Positions 28,501 through 37,916 of a stretch of DNA of 64,000 nt are shown here, in pieces. The notes under the pieces are model-generated. The model worked only from the letters and a program-made list of their open reading frames with translations, was not told the DNA's origin and did not search any database. Origin of the DNA: Candidatus Peregrinibacteria bacterium (GTDB lineage Bacteria > Patescibacteriota > Gracilibacteria > UBA1369 > LOWO2-01-FULL-3); NCBI GenBank assembly GCA_026395515.1, contig JAPLYN010000005.1:423521-487520 (forward strand), given 5' to 3'. Positions within the stretch are counted from its first letter, which is position 1, and each line of letters starts with the position of its first letter. Position numbers and translations under genes: made by a program.

Positions 28501-29865
28501 ATGAAAAATATACGTCTAGAAGAAGATTCCATGGGTAAGGTAGAAGTTCCTGCCGAAGCCTATTCCGGCGGCCAAACCGCCCGTGCTCAACACAACTTTC
28601 AGATCAGCGGACACATTGCACCAGCAATTTTCAGACAAGCCTTGGGAATGGTAAAGCTCGCTGCAGCACAAACAAACACTTCTCTCGGGCTCATAGACAA
28701 AAAACATTCCAAAGCAATTATTCAAGCCTGTGAAGAGTTTATTGCTGGTAAATTCGATGCTGACTTCATTTTAGACGTATTTCAAGCCGGCGCCGGTACT
28801 AGCTACAATATGAATGCCAACGAAATCATTGCCAATCGCGCTAATGAAATTCTCGGAGGTAAAAAAGGCGAATATAAGTTTGTTCATCCAAACAATCACG
28901 TCAATATGGCTCAATCCACTAATGACGTAATTCCTACAGCCACTAGAATTGCCACACTCCTTTCAATTCCTGGACTTCTCCAATCTCTAAACAATTGCGA
29001 AGAAACTTTCGAAAAAATCGCTAAAAAACACGCAAAATTGATAAAAGTAGGACGCACACACCTAGAAGACGCTGTACCAATCACTCTAGGCCAAGAATTT
29101 GACTCCTACAAAGAGGCTCTACACAAAGCCGGTGAATTCATCGCAAATCAAAGCGGAGACCTCCAAACGCTCGGAATTGGCGGTACAGCAGTAGGTACAG
29201 GTATCAATACTCACGCAAAATATCGCGAAACAATGGTGAAGAATCTTACTAAACTCATTGGTCTTCATTTTGAATCAGGCAAAAATCTCACAGAAATGGC
29301 CAACAATATGAATGGCTTTTTAAATTTTTCTGCAACACTAAGATCATTAGCTGTAAACACTCTAAACATCTGCAGCGATCTCAAACTAATGAATATGGGT
29401 CCAAAGGCCGGAATTGCCGAAATCACTCTTCCAGGAGTACAACCGGGTTCATCCATCATGCCGGGAAAAGTAAATCCTTCCATTCCAGAATGTCTCGAAA
29501 TGATTTGTATGCAAGTTCTCGGCAACGACAAAACTATTGAGATTGCCTGCCAGAAAAGCAATTTCGAACTCAATGTCTTCTGCCCTATCATTATGTGGAA
29601 TCTTCTTCAATCCATGGAAATTCTCAGCAACGGATTAAAGATGCTCAATGAATTCGCACTGAAAGATCTTCAAATCAACGAAAAACAAATCAAGAAACTT
29701 TTTGAAGAAAGTCTCTGCACTGCCACTTCCCTCTCTCCAAAACTCGGCTACGCATTAACAGCAGAGATAGTAAAAGAAGCATTGAAAAAAGGTACTACCA
29801 TACGAGATGAAGTACTTTCCAGAAAACTCTTGAGCAGCAAAGAAGTAGATGAATTAATTGGCTAA
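28501..29865 (+). CDS. fumC: class II fumarate hydratase/aspartase family (probably fumarase)
   Basis: GSSIMPGKVNPSIPE signature, NMNANEIIANRA, VHPNNHVNMAQSTNDVIPTA. Confidence 0.85.
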   Translation: MKNIRLEEDSMGKVEVPAEAYSGGQTARAQHNFQISGHIAPAIFRQALGMVKLAAAQTNTSLGLIDKKHSKAIIQACEEFIAGKFDADFILDVFQAGAGTSYNMNANEIIANRANEILGGKKGEYKFVHPNNHVNMAQSTNDVIPTATRIATLLSIPGLLQSLNNCEETFEKIAKKHAKLIKVGRTHLEDAVPITLGQEFDSYKEALHKAGEFIANQSGDLQTLGIGGTAVGTGINTHAKYRETMVKNLTKLIGLHFESGKNLTEMANNMNGFLNFSATLRSLAVNTLNICSDLKLMNMGPKAGIAEITLPGVQPGSSIMPGKVNPSIPECLEMICMQVLGNDKTIEIACQKSNFELNVFCPIIMWNLLQSMEILSNGLKMLNEFALKDLQINEKQIKKLFEESLCTATSLSPKLGYALTAEIVKEALKKGTTIRDEVLSRKLLSSKEVDELIG

Positions 29866-30455
29866 AGCAAAACCATATTCTTGATCATATTTTCAAACAC
29901 ATCCTTTTCTAAAAGGTAATATTTGCTAGGCAACTTCATATAAACATCGTAAATGATGCTTTTATCTTTGCTCATAGCAAAAAAGTGTATGGTCGCATCT
30001 ATATAAATTCCATCATTCACATAAAAACCACTGATTGTCCCATAATCAGCGAACTGAAAAGTATAACCTTTATATTTTCTAGAAATAAAATCATTTAAAT
30101 CCTTATAATCTTCGATATTTTCAAAAGGCGTAATATAAATTTGAACCATATAATTCTCATATGGATCCTTCTTATTCGGATTCTTAGGAGGAACTGTATA
30201 TTTCTCAAAAACCACACCAACATCATCACTTAAATATTTTACTTTGTATCCTTTCGGAAAAGCTCGAAGACCAAAATTATATTTTTTACTTTCATAAACA
30301 AAATCAGATTTCGTCTGAGTATCAGTTTTTTGCTGCAAAGAAGTAGTAGCCGCAATATTACTAGTCGCCAAAGTATCAACTTTTACCGGTTTCACTTCCG
30401 GTCCACAACCGACAATAAAAAGTGCTAAGAGAGGAATAAGAGAAAACTTTTTCAT
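29862..30455 (-). CDS. lipoprotein, hypothetical
   Basis: Lipobox LFIVGCG at N-terminus. Confidence 0.7.
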   Translation of the reverse strand: MKKFSLIPLLALFIVGCGPEVKPVKVDTLATSNIAATTSLQQKTDTQTKSDFVYESKKYNFGLRAFPKGYKVKYLSDDVGVVFEKYTVPPKNPNKKDPYENYMVQIYITPFENIEDYKDLNDFISRKYKGYTFQFADYGTISGFYVNDGIYIDATIHFFAMSKDKSIIYDVYMKLPSKYYLLEKDVFENMIKNMVLL

Positions 30456-30552
30456 GAGAAAACTTTAATCAAAAAACAGCTTTAATGCAAACTTCTCTAC
30501 AATAAGCCATTCTCTCACTTGCCAATTCTTTAAATTATTGTAAATTGATCTC

Positions 30553-31185
30553 ATGCGTATTTCAGAAATTTTTTATAGCATTCAAGGCGAAGGGACAAAC
30601 ATCGGTACACCAGCCATTTTTATCAGGCTTGCTGGTTGTCATTTACGTTGTGTTTGGTGCGATAGCAAATTCACTTGGGATATGAAATCAGGAAAAGAAA
30701 TGAGTACAGCTTCAATCATCAAAATTATCAAAAAATATCCCTGCAAACATTTAGTTATTACAGGAGGAGAGCCATTAATTCAACAATCTGGAATTAAAGA
30801 ATTATTATCAAAACTACCAGATTATTACGTGGAAATTGAAACCAGTGGCACTATCGTTTCTTTCATCAACGAATTCATCAACCAGTACAATTGCTCACCT
30901 AAATTAAAAAATTCCAAGAATAGACCAATGGCATTGCAAAAATTTCCCGCAGAAAAAAGTTGGTACAAATTTGTGGTAGATAAAAAATCTGACGTAAAAG
31001 AAATTAAAGAAATGATAAAAAAATATTCTCTACCAAAAGAAAAAATAATTCTCATGCCCCAAGGAATTACTCGAGAAGAAATGACTAAAAAATCGCCATG
31101 GATAGCGGAAATTTGCAAGAAAGAAAACTGGCATTTTTCTACCCGTCTTCATATAGAAATATGGGGAAATAAGAGAGGAGTATAA
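30553..31185 (+). CDS. queE: 7-carboxy-7-deazaguanine synthase (radical SAM)
   Basis: FYSIQGEGTNIGTPAIFIRLAGCHLRCVWCDSKFTWD; TGGEPLIQ. Confidence 0.93.
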   Translation: MRISEIFYSIQGEGTNIGTPAIFIRLAGCHLRCVWCDSKFTWDMKSGKEMSTASIIKIIKKYPCKHLVITGGEPLIQQSGIKELLSKLPDYYVEIETSGTIVSFINEFINQYNCSPKLKNSKNRPMALQKFPAEKSWYKFVVDKKSDVKEIKEMIKKYSLPKEKIILMPQGITREEMTKKSPWIAEICKKENWHFSTRLHIEIWGNKRGV

Positions 31186-31227
31186 CAGGCACCGAAGGTG
31201 CCAAATATAAAATAAGAAAATCCAACA

Positions 31228-31893
31228 GTGAAAATAACTAAATCAACCTCAGCCATCATCCTTCTCTCTGGAGGACAAGACTCCACCACCTGCCTCGCTT
31301 GGGCAAAGACAAAATTCGACAAAGTATATGCCCTCACTTTGCACTACGGACAGCTCCACAAAATAGAATTAGAATCAGCAAAAAAAATTGCCAAATTAAA
31401 CAAAGTTCCTCTTAAAATCTATAAAACAGATCTTTTCAAAGAATTCACAAAAAGCGCTTTAACCAACAAAGAGATAGCCATCAAAGTTCACAAAAATAAA
31501 CTTCCAAGCACTTTCGTTCCAGGAAGAAACTTAATTTTCCTTTCCATCGCTGCCATCTATGCAAAACAACTTGGCGTCACAAATATCATCACCGGTGTCT
31601 GCCAAACAGATTACAGCGGCTATCCAGATTGTCGTGATGATTTCGTAAAATCTTTAGAGACAACTATCAGTCTCGCCATGGAAACTCCTTTCAAAATTCA
31701 CACTCCACTCATGTGGCTTACCAAGGCTGAGACAGTGAAATTAATGCAGCAGTTAGGCAAAATTGAGCTTCTCAAACACAGCCACACCTGCTATAAAGGA
31801 AGCCGACCAGCCTGCGGCAAATGCCCAGCCTGCCTACTCCGACTCAAAGGTTTCAAAGAAGCCGGAATAAAAGATCCAATACCATACAAATAA
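31228..31893 (+). CDS. queC: 7-cyano-7-deazaguanine synthase
   Basis: LLSGGQDSTTCL PP-loop; four Cys near C-terminus (CYKGSRPACGKCPACLLR). Confidence 0.94.
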   Translation: MKITKSTSAIILLSGGQDSTTCLAWAKTKFDKVYALTLHYGQLHKIELESAKKIAKLNKVPLKIYKTDLFKEFTKSALTNKEIAIKVHKNKLPSTFVPGRNLIFLSIAAIYAKQLGVTNIITGVCQTDYSGYPDCRDDFVKSLETTISLAMETPFKIHTPLMWLTKAETVKLMQQLGKIELLKHSHTCYKGSRPACGKCPACLLRLKGFKEAGIKDPIPYK

Positions 31894-32312
31894 TGACAAA
31901 ACTTTACAAAGAAAATCAGGACTATAAAGAACAAGATGCCAAGAAAATTCGTGAATCAATCAAAAAAATCGCGCCTTTAGAGACTTTTGCCTTCCAATCT
32001 CAAGGACCAGGCGAACACTGGATTAGCATCAGCAGCCCAGAATTCACCGCTATCTGCCCTTTTTCTGATTGGCCAGATTTTGGTTCTGTAACTATTGAAT
32101 ATATTCCTAGCAAATACTGCCTAGAACTCAAATCTTTCAAACTCTACATTAACGCCTTCAGAAGCGTGAAAATCTTTCACGAGACTGTCACTGAAGTCAT
32201 TTTTCAAGACTTTCTTGAAGCCGTTAAACCGTTAAAGGCTAAAATTGTTGTAGATATGAACGTTCGCGGTAATGTAAAAACGATCTGTAAAAAGTTCTAC
32301 AAGTGCAATTAA
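31893..32312 (+). CDS. queF: NADPH-dependent 7-cyano-7-deazaguanine reductase
   Basis: CPFSDWPDFGSVTIEY and LELKSFKLYINAFR motifs; ATG at 31893 overlaps the queC stop (TAATG); the listed 31821 start is too early. Confidence 0.92.
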   Translation: MTKLYKENQDYKEQDAKKIRESIKKIAPLETFAFQSQGPGEHWISISSPEFTAICPFSDWPDFGSVTIEYIPSKYCLELKSFKLYINAFRSVKIFHETVTEVIFQDFLEAVKPLKAKIVVDMNVRGNVKTICKKFYKCN

Positions 32313-32323
32313 TCGCTCTTTCA

Positions 32324-32352
32324 TTGACGAAAAGTGATAAAACCCCTAGAAT
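32324..32352 (+). promoter_or_regulatory. sigma70 promoter TTGACG-N17-TAGAAT
   Basis: -35 32324-32329, -10 32347-32352, about 30 nt before the sORF ATG. Confidence 0.7.
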
Positions 32353-32381
32353 ACCGGCCGATTTAGAAATAATTTACCACT

Positions 32382-32537
32382 ATGACAAACGCACACGCGA
32401 GTAAACAGCACTGTCTTATCGGCAGACCGTTTCCTCACAGCAAAATGAGAAAGCGCCGCAATAAGGCAAAAGCTAAAGTAAGAAAAGCTGAACAATTAGC
32501 TACAAGAATGGCTGCAAGAGAAGCTGCTATGGCTTAG
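32382..32537 (+). CDS. 51-aa basic small protein MTNAHASKQHCLIGRPFPHSKMRKRRNKAKAKVRKAEQLATRMAAREAAMA
   Basis: ATG-TAG ORF with its own promoter and terminator; absent from the supplied track because it is short. Confidence 0.7.
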   Translation: MTNAHASKQHCLIGRPFPHSKMRKRRNKAKAKVRKAEQLATRMAAREAAMA

Positions 32538-32538
32538 T

Positions 32539-33768
32539 CTAAAGCTTTTTCTTAAGTAGTTTTCCAACTAAAAAATGTGAACCGGTTACCACAAGTAACT
32601 GGTTCTTTTTTGTCAGAATATCAAAAGCCTTCATACAATCACCTATTACCTCAAGTTCACACTTCGCTCCAACCTTCTCTGCAATGGACTTCAATTCTTC
32701 AGGTTGAATCCCGCGCACTTCATGGGCTGAGGTAAAAACAATTTTCTCCGCAATCGAAGATATCTTTTTCAAAATCGCCTCAACATTCTTTCCCTTCATC
32801 AACGCGAATAAAAATACGAAATTTTTCTTTGGAAATTTTTCTTTCAAACCATTTACCAAATTATCTATACTATTTTCAGTATGAGCCATATCGAAAACAA
32901 CAGTTCCCTTAGAGCTTTTTCTCGCATCAAACCTTCCAGGTAATTTCACTCCATCAGCAATTTTTAGAAATTTCTTCTCTGCCGGAAATTTCTTCGAAAA
33001 TAATTTCAAAGCAGCAAAAGCGACGTGAGCATTTTTAAAACGCGCTTCATCAGAAAAATCTTTTCCAGAAAATTTCACTTCAAAATCATTCACAGAATAA
33101 ACATCTTTTCTTCCTTTCAACTTCTTTCCAATGATCTTCATTGTTGCCTTACTTTGATATCCAATTAGAACCGGCACTCCATCTTTCACAATTCCCAATT
33201 TTTCATTCAAAATTTTCTCAATCGTATCTCCCAAAACATCAGTGTGTTCCAACTCCACAGTAGTTAAAATACTTAAAATAGGCTTAACCACATTTGTCGC
33301 ATCCAGACGCCCACCAAGCCCCACTTCAAACACAGCATAATCCACTTTTTCATCCACAAAATATTTCAAGGCCAAGACCGTCAAAATTTCAAAATATGTA
33401 AGCTTAGGACACTCAGTTTTTTCTATAAACTTTTTTAAACCTTCCACCATCTTCGCAAATTTCACTTTTTCAATATCCTTCCCATTCATCCAAATTCTTT
33501 CCGTCACCTCAAAAATATGCGGCGAAGTATAAAGTCCCACCTTGTATCCATCTTTCCATAAATAGTTAGCAATAAAAGCACAAGTCGTGCCTTTTCCCTT
33601 AGATCCAGCCACATGTATGCACTTCAGATTTTCATATTCCACTCCATATAAATGCAAAAAATCCTTCACTTTTTGTAAATCAAAAGTTTTATCACTATAT
33701 GGAATTTTCGCTACACCTTCGTAAGAAACGAATGATTGTAAAAACTCTTTGGCTTTTTCAAAATTCAT
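32539..33768 (-). CDS. folC: folylpolyglutamate/dihydrofolate synthase
   Basis: HVAGSKGKGTTCAFIANYL, GLYTSPHIFEVTERI, FEVGLGGRLDATNV; start at MNFEKAKEF (33768), which removes overlap with the divergent gene. Confidence 0.93.
   Translation of the reverse strand: MNFEKAKEFLQSFVSYEGVAKIPYSDKTFDLQKVKDFLHLYGVEYENLKCIHVAGSKGKGTTCAFIANYLWKDGYKVGLYTSPHIFEVTERIWMNGKDIEKVKFAKMVEGLKKFIEKTECPKLTYFEILTVLALKYFVDEKVDYAVFEVGLGGRLDATNVVKPILSILTTVELEHTDVLGDTIEKILNEKLGIVKDGVPVLIGYQSKATMKIIGKKLKGRKDVYSVNDFEVKFSGKDFSDEARFKNAHVAFAALKLFSKKFPAEKKFLKIADGVKLPGRFDARKSSKGTVVFDMAHTENSIDNLVNGLKEKFPKKNFVFLFALMKGKNVEAILKKISSIAEKIVFTSAHEVRGIQPEELKSIAEKVGAKCELEVIGDCMKAFDILTKKNQLLVVTGSHFLVGKLLKKKL
32579..32611 (+). terminator. 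intrinsic terminator embedded in the 3' end of convergent folC
   Basis: GAACCGGTTAC-cacaa-GTAACTGGTTC (11 bp, one G:U) + T6. Confidence 0.85.
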
Positions 33769-33807
33769 AGCTTCTGATATAACATACCATGCACATATAT
33801 AGCAAAA

Positions 33808-34695
33808 ATGTTCGGAAAAAAAAGACGCATACCTACATACAATCTCAAACCAAGACCGGTTACACGTGTACGAGTACAAGGCTCTGTAATAAGCAATACA
33901 CGAAGCAGGCATTTTGAAATGTCTAAAAGACGCAACACTTCAATCTTCGGAAAACTAAAAAAAATAATAACATTAATTGTAGCCGTTGGATTCATATCTT
34001 TCTGCGTTTACGCCTTCTTTTTCTCTAGCTTATTCAATGTAAAAGAGATCGCCGTCAGTAACAAAAACTTCGAGAACCAAGCCATTTCCGACCAAATTCA
34101 AGAAAATCTAAAAGCCAATATTGGCCGCAACATTTTCATGGTTAATACTGTCGAATTAGAAAGCAAAGTTCTAAATGTTTTTCCTGAACTAGAAAGAATA
34201 AAAATTTCCAAAAGTTTTCCTCACGGTCTCACTATCGAATTTTCCGAATTCCCTCTTGTTGCAAATGTAGTAAATGAAAGCAATGTCGTTAAAAAAAGTT
34301 ACATTATCAATTCAATTGGATTCTCTATTAAAGAAAACTTAGAAGACCCAAAACTTCCCTATATCAAGATCAAAACAGACGAACCTATCAATCCAAAAGA
34401 AGCCGTAATCGAAAGAAATAAACTCAATTATATTCTAGATGCAAAAAATTATTTCGAAGATAAATTTGGCATGAAAATTATTGCCAGCCAGTATAAACCA
34501 ATTGCTCGTGAAGTTCGTTTTTATACAGAAAAAGGTTTTTACATCTGGCTCGATATCCAAAAACCTTTCGAAGAACAATTCAAAAAACTTAAAAAAGCCA
34601 TAGTTAAATTAGACATCTACAAAGAAAATCTCGAATATATTGATCTTAGGATTGCCGGAAGCAGCGGTGATAAGATAATATACAAGAGACGTTAA
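33808..34695 (+). CDS. FtsQ/POTRA-like cell division membrane protein
   Basis: Basic N-terminus, single TM, VKEIAVSNKNF...POTRA-like domain. Confidence 0.7.
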   Translation: MFGKKRRIPTYNLKPRPVTRVRVQGSVISNTRSRHFEMSKRRNTSIFGKLKKIITLIVAVGFISFCVYAFFFSSLFNVKEIAVSNKNFENQAISDQIQENLKANIGRNIFMVNTVELESKVLNVFPELERIKISKSFPHGLTIEFSEFPLVANVVNESNVVKKSYIINSIGFSIKENLEDPKLPYIKIKTDEPINPKEAVIERNKLNYILDAKNYFEDKFGMKIIASQYKPIAREVRFYTEKGFYIWLDIQKPFEEQFKKLKKAIVKLDIYKENLEYIDLRIAGSSGDKIIYKRR

Positions 34696-34705
34696 CCACA
34701 TCCCC

Positions 34706-35056
34706 ATGCTCTGGGCATTAATAGGAATTTTATTAGGAATTATCTTCGGTCTTCTTTCTCATTTCACAATTCCTGTAGAATTCATCAAATACACTGCAGT
34801 AATAATTATTGGAATTTTAGATTCACTTTTTGGTGGTATCAAAGGCGAGCTCACCAAAGAAGATTATGATCCAGTTATCTTTATTACAGGTCTATTTTTC
34901 AATATTATCCTTGCTTTAGGTATTACTCTTCTCGGTGAAAAACTAGGTCTCGACCTATACTTAGCTGTTACCGTTGTTTTCATTTTCAGAATCTTCTCCA
35001 ATCTTGCTATTTCCCGTCGTTCTTTATTGGAAATACTCAAGAAAAGAAAAAAATAA
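34706..35056 (+). CDS. small basic protein Sbp (DUF1290)
   Basis: Three TM; DSLFGGIKGELTKEDYDPVIFITGLFFNIILAL. Confidence 0.85.
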   Translation: MLWALIGILLGIIFGLLSHFTIPVEFIKYTAVIIIGILDSLFGGIKGELTKEDYDPVIFITGLFFNIILALGITLLGEKLGLDLYLAVTVVFIFRIFSNLAISRRSLLEILKKRKK

Positions 35057-35136
35057 AACTGTCAATATTCCCTTTTTGCTGAAAAGCCATTTTTCTGGTA
35101 TAATTCAGTAGTAATAAAAATATAAACAAAAAATAA

Positions 35137-35703
35137 ATGTCCCAAGCTTCCAAACTCGCTCTTATTAAAGAAATGATCGAATCTGCCGAATCTAATTTAC
35201 GTTCTGTAAAACAGATCTTAACTGAGATGTTGGGCACGACTAGCAAAAGTGTTTACACTAAACTAGCTCAAGAACTTTCAGCCAATCATATTGAAGAAGA
35301 TGATGGTGAGACTAAAGTTGTTGAAGGTGTCTTCAACGGCGAAACAATGATGTCTAAAGACAAAAAAGAATATCCAGTACCTGCAAACTACGCTAGTAAA
35401 TCAAAACTTGTACCTGGAGATGTTCTCAAACTTACAATTAAAGAAGATGGTTCATTCTTATACAAACAAATTGGACCAACAGAAAGAAAACGCGTAATTG
35501 GTACTTTGACCTACGAAGACGGCCAATATAAAGTAATTGCTGCTGCAAAAGCCTACAAGGTTCTTTTGGCTTCTGTAACATACTTTAAGGCTGAAGTTGG
35601 CGATAAAATCACTTTGGTAATCCCATCTATCGAAGACAGCGAATGGGGTTCAATTGAAAATGTCTTACCAAAAGACGCAGAAGAATTATCTATAGATGAA
35701 TAG
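35137..35703 (+). CDS. conserved hypothetical protein
   Basis: 188 aa with coiled N-terminus and beta-rich C-terminus; TATAAT upstream (TGGTATAAT). Confidence 0.7.
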   Translation: MSQASKLALIKEMIESAESNLRSVKQILTEMLGTTSKSVYTKLAQELSANHIEEDDGETKVVEGVFNGETMMSKDKKEYPVPANYASKSKLVPGDVLKLTIKEDGSFLYKQIGPTERKRVIGTLTYEDGQYKVIAAAKAYKVLLASVTYFKAEVGDKITLVIPSIEDSEWGSIENVLPKDAEELSIDE

Positions 35704-35726
35704 TAGTTTATATAAACAATAAAAAT

Positions 35727-36299
35727 ATGGAAAATACTCCAATGAATCCTCTCAATACTGGCAATGGCGCTCCTTCAACGAGTCCAGTGGCCCCTGTTGC
35801 ACCTCAAAATGTACCAGCTGCTCCTACTCCCACTGTACCAACACCAATCATGCCAACGCCTGTTTCAGCTACTCCAGCACCACAAGCTCCAGCATCTCAA
35901 GCAGCAATGATTGAGAAAATAATGATTTACAAAAAATATATCATCGCCGGAGTTGCAGTAGTTGCTCTTTTAGTCACAATTTACACAGCATATTCATATT
36001 TTACTGGAATTAGCAGTGCAGTGAATGATGTACAGACTGGCGCAATTGATCTAAATAATAAATTATCTGCACCTTCAACAACTACAGACACTACATCTGA
36101 TAAAACAAAACTAAACAACGTTGTTAATGAATTAAAAGATCAATATAAGACTGATAATTCAGCAACAACTCCAACGACTGACACTAAGACTAGCACTCCT
36201 CCAGGAATGAACATCGAAATTACTCCTCCAACAGATACAACTACACCAACCGACACCACTCCAGCTACAACTACTGACACAAGCGGAGTAAAGAGATAA
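35727..36299 (+). CDS. single-TM protein with Pro/Thr/Ala low-complexity arms
   Basis: 190 aa; TM YIIAGVAVVALLVTIYTAYSYF between low-complexity regions. Confidence 0.7.
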   Translation: MENTPMNPLNTGNGAPSTSPVAPVAPQNVPAAPTPTVPTPIMPTPVSATPAPQAPASQAAMIEKIMIYKKYIIAGVAVVALLVTIYTAYSYFTGISSAVNDVQTGAIDLNNKLSAPSTTTDTTSDKTKLNNVVNELKDQYKTDNSATTPTTDTKTSTPPGMNIEITPPTDTTTPTDTTPATTTDTSGVKR

Positions 36300-36311
36300 A
36301 AAAATCATCTG

Positions 36312-36340
36312 AAAGCGCCCTCATCCGAGAGCGCTTTTTT
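36312..36340 (+). terminator. intrinsic terminator
   Basis: AAAGCGC-c-CTC-atcc-GAG-a-GCGCTTTTTT. Confidence 0.85.
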
Positions 36341-36353
36341 CTTGCCCGAGGTC

Positions 36354-36382
36354 TTGTTTAGAAACTAAAAATATGATATAAT
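36354..36382 (+). promoter_or_regulatory. promoter TTGTTT-N17-TATAAT upstream of pilT
   Basis: -35 36354-36359, -10 36377-36382. Confidence 0.65.
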
Positions 36383-36407
36383 ATCTAGAAAACAAAAAAC
36401 AAAACCT

Positions 36408-37451
36408 ATGTTTAAATTAGAAAAAATATTTCGTACCGCAGTTCAATATCATGCTTCTGATATTTTTATTTCAACAGGCGTTAAACCAGCTTTGCGTATT
36501 AACGGCGACATTATAAAAATTGAAGATCACCCGCCTCTTACAAAAAAGATGGCAGAAGAATATCTTTTAGAAATTCTCTCGCCAGAACAAAAAAAGAAAT
36601 TCGAACAAAGTCTCGATATGGATTTCTCGCTTGATATAGAGACAATCGCCCGCTTCAGAGTGAACATGTTCGTACAGAGAAAAGGTATCTCTGCAGCTTT
36701 CCGTCTCATTCCAGAAAAAGTAATGACTATGGATGAACTCGGATTACCTATTCAAATGAAACGCGCAACATCTTTCAAAAACGGTCTCGTAATTGTTACA
36801 GGTCCTACAGGTTCTGGAAAAACCAGCACCTTAGCTTCAATGATTAATGAAATCAATCGCAATCAAAAAAAACATATTATTACAATTGAAGATCCTATTG
36901 AGTTCGTTCACCAGGATAATCAATCAATTATCGAACAACGTGAAGTTGGTACACATACTCACACTTTCCAAAAAGCTCTACGCGCCTCTGTACGTGAAAA
37001 CCCAGATGTAATCATGGTCGGAGAAATGCGTGATTTGGAAACTATTCAGATGGCAATTACCGCAGCTGAAACAGGACATTTGGTATTCGCTACTTTGCAT
37101 ACAATGGGTTGTGCAGATTCTATTAACCGTATTATCGATTCCTTCCCTTCAAACCAGCAAAATCAGGTTCGTTCTCAGTTAGCTGAGAGCTTGAAAGCAG
37201 TTTTCTGGCAAACTTTGATTAAAACAAAAGATGAGAAAGGTCGTGTGGCAGGTCTAGAAATGATGTTCTGCAATAATGCGATCGCCAATATGATTCGTAA
37301 AGGAACTACTCATCAAATTAATTCAGTTATTGAAACCTCTACAAAAGAAGGCATGCAAACTATGAAAAAATCTCTTACTGATTTATTGCAGGCAGGGCTT
37401 ATTACAGAGGAAAATGCTCTATTAAACATGCCGAAAGAATTCGAAGGTTAA
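36408..37451 (+). CDS. pilT: type IV pilus retraction ATPase PilT
   Basis: GPTGSGKTSTLASMINEIN, EDPIEFVH, VIMVGEMRDLETI, ATLHTMGCADSINRIID. Confidence 0.96.
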   Translation: MFKLEKIFRTAVQYHASDIFISTGVKPALRINGDIIKIEDHPPLTKKMAEEYLLEILSPEQKKKFEQSLDMDFSLDIETIARFRVNMFVQRKGISAAFRLIPEKVMTMDELGLPIQMKRATSFKNGLVIVTGPTGSGKTSTLASMINEINRNQKKHIITIEDPIEFVHQDNQSIIEQREVGTHTHTFQKALRASVRENPDVIMVGEMRDLETIQMAITAAETGHLVFATLHTMGCADSINRIIDSFPSNQQNQVRSQLAESLKAVFWQTLIKTKDEKGRVAGLEMMFCNNAIANMIRKGTTHQINSVIETSTKEGMQTMKKSLTDLLQAGLITEENALLNMPKEFEG

Positions 37452-37469
37452 TAGCTCTTTAAAAACGAT

Positions 37470-37916
37470 ATGAAAAACTTTAAATCTACAATCAGAACGC
37501 TATTCATCAGCACCATACTTGCCACATTTTTCGCAACAAGTTTTGCGTATGCGGGAATCAATGATAAAACTACTCCTCCCAATCCAAAAAACGATTTAAC
37601 AGAAGGAACTTTCAACGTAAAAGAAAATTTAAAATTAGATAGCGGAGAACAACCTAAAAAATATTTTGCAGACAGTACACAGAGTCCTATTGTTTCTTTG
37701 ATAATTACAGTAATTGACTTTGCAATTACCATTATGGGATCAATCGCTGTGATTCTTTTCATCGTTGCCGGCTTTATGTTCATGGCCTCTCAAGGAAATT
37801 CACAAAAACTCGACGAAGCAAAAGATATTATAAAATACGCCGCAATAGGATTAATAGTAGCCCTATTGTCATACGTAATCACAATTTTCGTCCAATCAAT
37901 TTTCTCAAATGGTTAA
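37470..37916 (+). CDS. T4SS-pilin/TrbC-VirB2-like two-TM protein (paralog A)
   Basis: Signal peptide; TM-ASQGNSQKLDEAKDIIKYAAIGLIVALLSYVIT-TM. Confidence 0.75.
   Translation: MKNFKSTIRTLFISTILATFFATSFAYAGINDKTTPPNPKNDLTEGTFNVKENLKLDSGEQPKKYFADSTQSPIVSLIITVIDFAITIMGSIAVILFIVAGFMFMASQGNSQKLDEAKDIIKYAAIGLIVALLSYVITIFVQSIFSNG

Noticed and set aside
32539-33912. 49-aa N-terminal extension of folC as called in the ORF track
   Set aside because: The extension is antisense to the divergent FtsQ-like gene and has no family character; MNFEKAKEF at 33768 is the natural start.
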